DNA from: Streptomyces sp. OR43 | Lineage (GTDB): Bacteria > Actinomycetota > Actinomycetes > Streptomycetales > Streptomycetaceae | Reading direction: 5' to 3' | NCBI RefSeq assembly: GCF_008042275.1 | Contig: NZ_RDBK01000043.1 | Coordinates: 2,306,405 to 2,345,032 of the forward strand | DNA length: 38,628 nt | Shown: positions 37,711 to 38,628 of the stretch, piece after piece | Layout of the letters: each line of letters starts with the position of its first letter | Numbering within the stretch: position 1 is the stretch's first letter | Program-made: the position numbers and the translations under genes | The notes under the pieces: generated by a model | Database searches by the model: none | What the model saw: only the letters and a program-made list of their open reading frames with translations | What the model was told of the DNA's origin: nothing

Positions 37711-38628
37711 GTGACCGTCGTCGGGCCGTTCGGACTGAGCGTGCGGGACCAGGCTCTTGAGGCCGGTGTCCAGGCCGGTTTGGCTGCTGTCGAGTCGGGG
37801 CTGCTCGATGCCACCAAGAGCGAGGTCCCCTTCATCACGGAGGCCGCGCAGCACCTGGTGCGGGCGGGTGGCAAACGGTTCCGGCCCCTGCTGGCGATGC
37901 TCGCCGCCCAGTTCGGTGACGCCGACGCCCCGGGCGTGGTGCCCGCCGCCGTGGTCGTCGAGCTGACCCACCTCGCGACGCTGTACCACGACGACGTGAT
38001 GGATGAGGCCGACGTACGCCGCGGAGTCGACAGCGCCAATTCCCGCTGGGGCAACTCGGTGGCCGTGCTGACCGGCGACTTCCTCTTCGCGCGCGCGTCG
38101 CACATCCTGGCCGACCTCGGCCCCGAGGCCGTCCGTATCCAGGCCGAGGCGTTCGAGCGCCTGGTCACCGGCCAGATCCTGGAGACCGCCGGACCGCGCG
38201 ACGGGCGCGACCCCGTCGAGCACTACCTCGACGTGATGCGCGGCAAGACCGGCTCGCTGATCGCCGTGGCCTGCCGCTTCGGGGCGATGATGTCCGGCGC
38301 CGACGAGTCGACGACCGACATCCTCACCCAGTACGGCGAGCGCCTCGGCGTCGCCTTCCAGCTCGCCGACGACGTCCTCGACATCGCGTCCGACTCCCAC
38401 GAGTCCGGCAAGACCCCCGGCACCGACCTCCTCGAAGGCATCCCGACCCTGCCGGTACTCCATCTGAGGGCGCAGGCCGCGGCCGACGGCAAGCCGGACG
38501 ACCTGGAGCTCGTCGAACTGCTGGACGGCGACCTGAACGAGCCCGGCAGGCTCGACGAGGCACTGCGCCTGCTGCGCGCCCACCCGGCGCTCGACCAGGC
38601 ACGACGCGACACGGTCCGGTACGCGCAG
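37711..38628 (+). CDS. Long-chain polyprenyl diphosphate synthase (partial, cut by window end)
   Basis: The first 306 codons from a GTG at 37711 behind CAGGAGATCC; about 30 more would be expected. All-helical trans-isoprenyl diphosphate synthase: GGKRFRP (53-59), first Asp-rich motif DDVMD (94-98), GDFLFARAS, KTGSLIA, second Asp-rich motif DDVLD (220-224) and SGKTPGTDLLEG. The residues just before the first motif are small (Ala89, Thr90), which leaves the chain-length pocket open, as in enzymes making C35-C50 products. It adds isopentenyl diphosphates to an allylic primer. In Streptomyces the product probably feeds menaquinone (MK-9) synthesis, which fits the nearby nuo operon and isoprenoid reductase. 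The exact chain length cannot be stated. Confidence 0.93.
   Translation, partial: MTVVGPFGLSVRDQALEAGVQAGLAAVESGLLDATKSEVPFITEAAQHLVRAGGKRFRPLLAMLAAQFGDADAPGVVPAAVVVELTHLATLYHDDVMDEADVRRGVDSANSRWGNSVAVLTGDFLFARASHILADLGPEAVRIQAEAFERLVTGQILETAGPRDGRDPVEHYLDVMRGKTGSLIAVACRFGAMMSGADESTTDILTQYGERLGVAFQLADDVLDIASDSHESGKTPGTDLLEGIPTLPVLHLRAQAAADGKPDDLELVELLDGDLNEPGRLDEALRLLRAHPALDQARRDTVRYAQ

Noticed and set aside
37555..38583. Extension of the POT transporter frame to 38583
   Set aside because: That part is antisense to the polyprenyl diphosphate synthase, whose two Asp-rich motifs are unmistakable.

Overview
The window looks like chromosomal DNA of a high-GC actinomycete, almost certainly a Streptomyces. 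Codons are strongly GC-ending, GTG starts are frequent, genes are coupled by ATGA/GTGA overlaps, there is a complete 14-gene nuoA-N operon with a Rex-type operator in front of it, and no TTA codon was noticed in the genes read. All calls come from reading the sequence; no database search was made.

Left edge (1-6084). The first 149 bases are an exact inverted copy of 1156-1304. They are followed by about 160 bases that read, on the minus strand, as the tail of an ABC-exporter ATPase and the head of its MacB/FtsX-type permease. This mosaic abuts a multi-pass membrane protein gene. Then come a GNAT acetyltransferase, a geranylgeranyl-reductase-family flavoprotein (MenJ-like), an MFS exporter and a secreted NlpC/P60 peptidase, mostly convergent or divergent single genes.

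Respiratory core (6085-23043). A 796-base non-coding region carries several inverted repeats, a TAGGAT -10 box and the Rex-type site. It leads into nuoA, B, C, D, E, F, G, H, I, J, K, L, M and N, nearly all overlapping or a few bases apart, closed by a perfect 17-bp hairpin terminator. Together they encode proton-pumping NADH:menaquinone oxidoreductase (complex I). The isoprenoid reductase at 2554 and the polyprenyl diphosphate synthase at 37711 plausibly help make the menaquinone that complex I reduces.

RecQ and the flavoprotein cassette (23119-31850). recQ runs right and meets a leftward operon head-on. In transcription order the operon is a GntR/HutC regulator, a small 2[4Fe-4S] ferredoxin (AprB-like), an SsuA/NrtA-type lipoprotein, a permease, an ATPase (frameshifted here) and an AprA/fumarate-reductase-like flavoprotein fused to HEAT repeats. 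This importer-plus-redox cassette is the best candidate for an undescribed system. The 3' ends of recQ and the flavoprotein gene run into each other over about 700 bp without stops where stops would be expected.

Right part (31970-38628). A fumarylacetoacetase gene is translationally coupled to a GOLPH3/VPS74-family gene. A POT peptide symporter is followed by a CocE/NonD (S15-type) serine hydrolase. A long-chain polyprenyl diphosphate synthase gene is cut by the window end. The mosaic left edge, the stop-less recQ/flavoprotein junction and the single-base frameshift could be real rearrangements or assembly errors; each is flagged separately.
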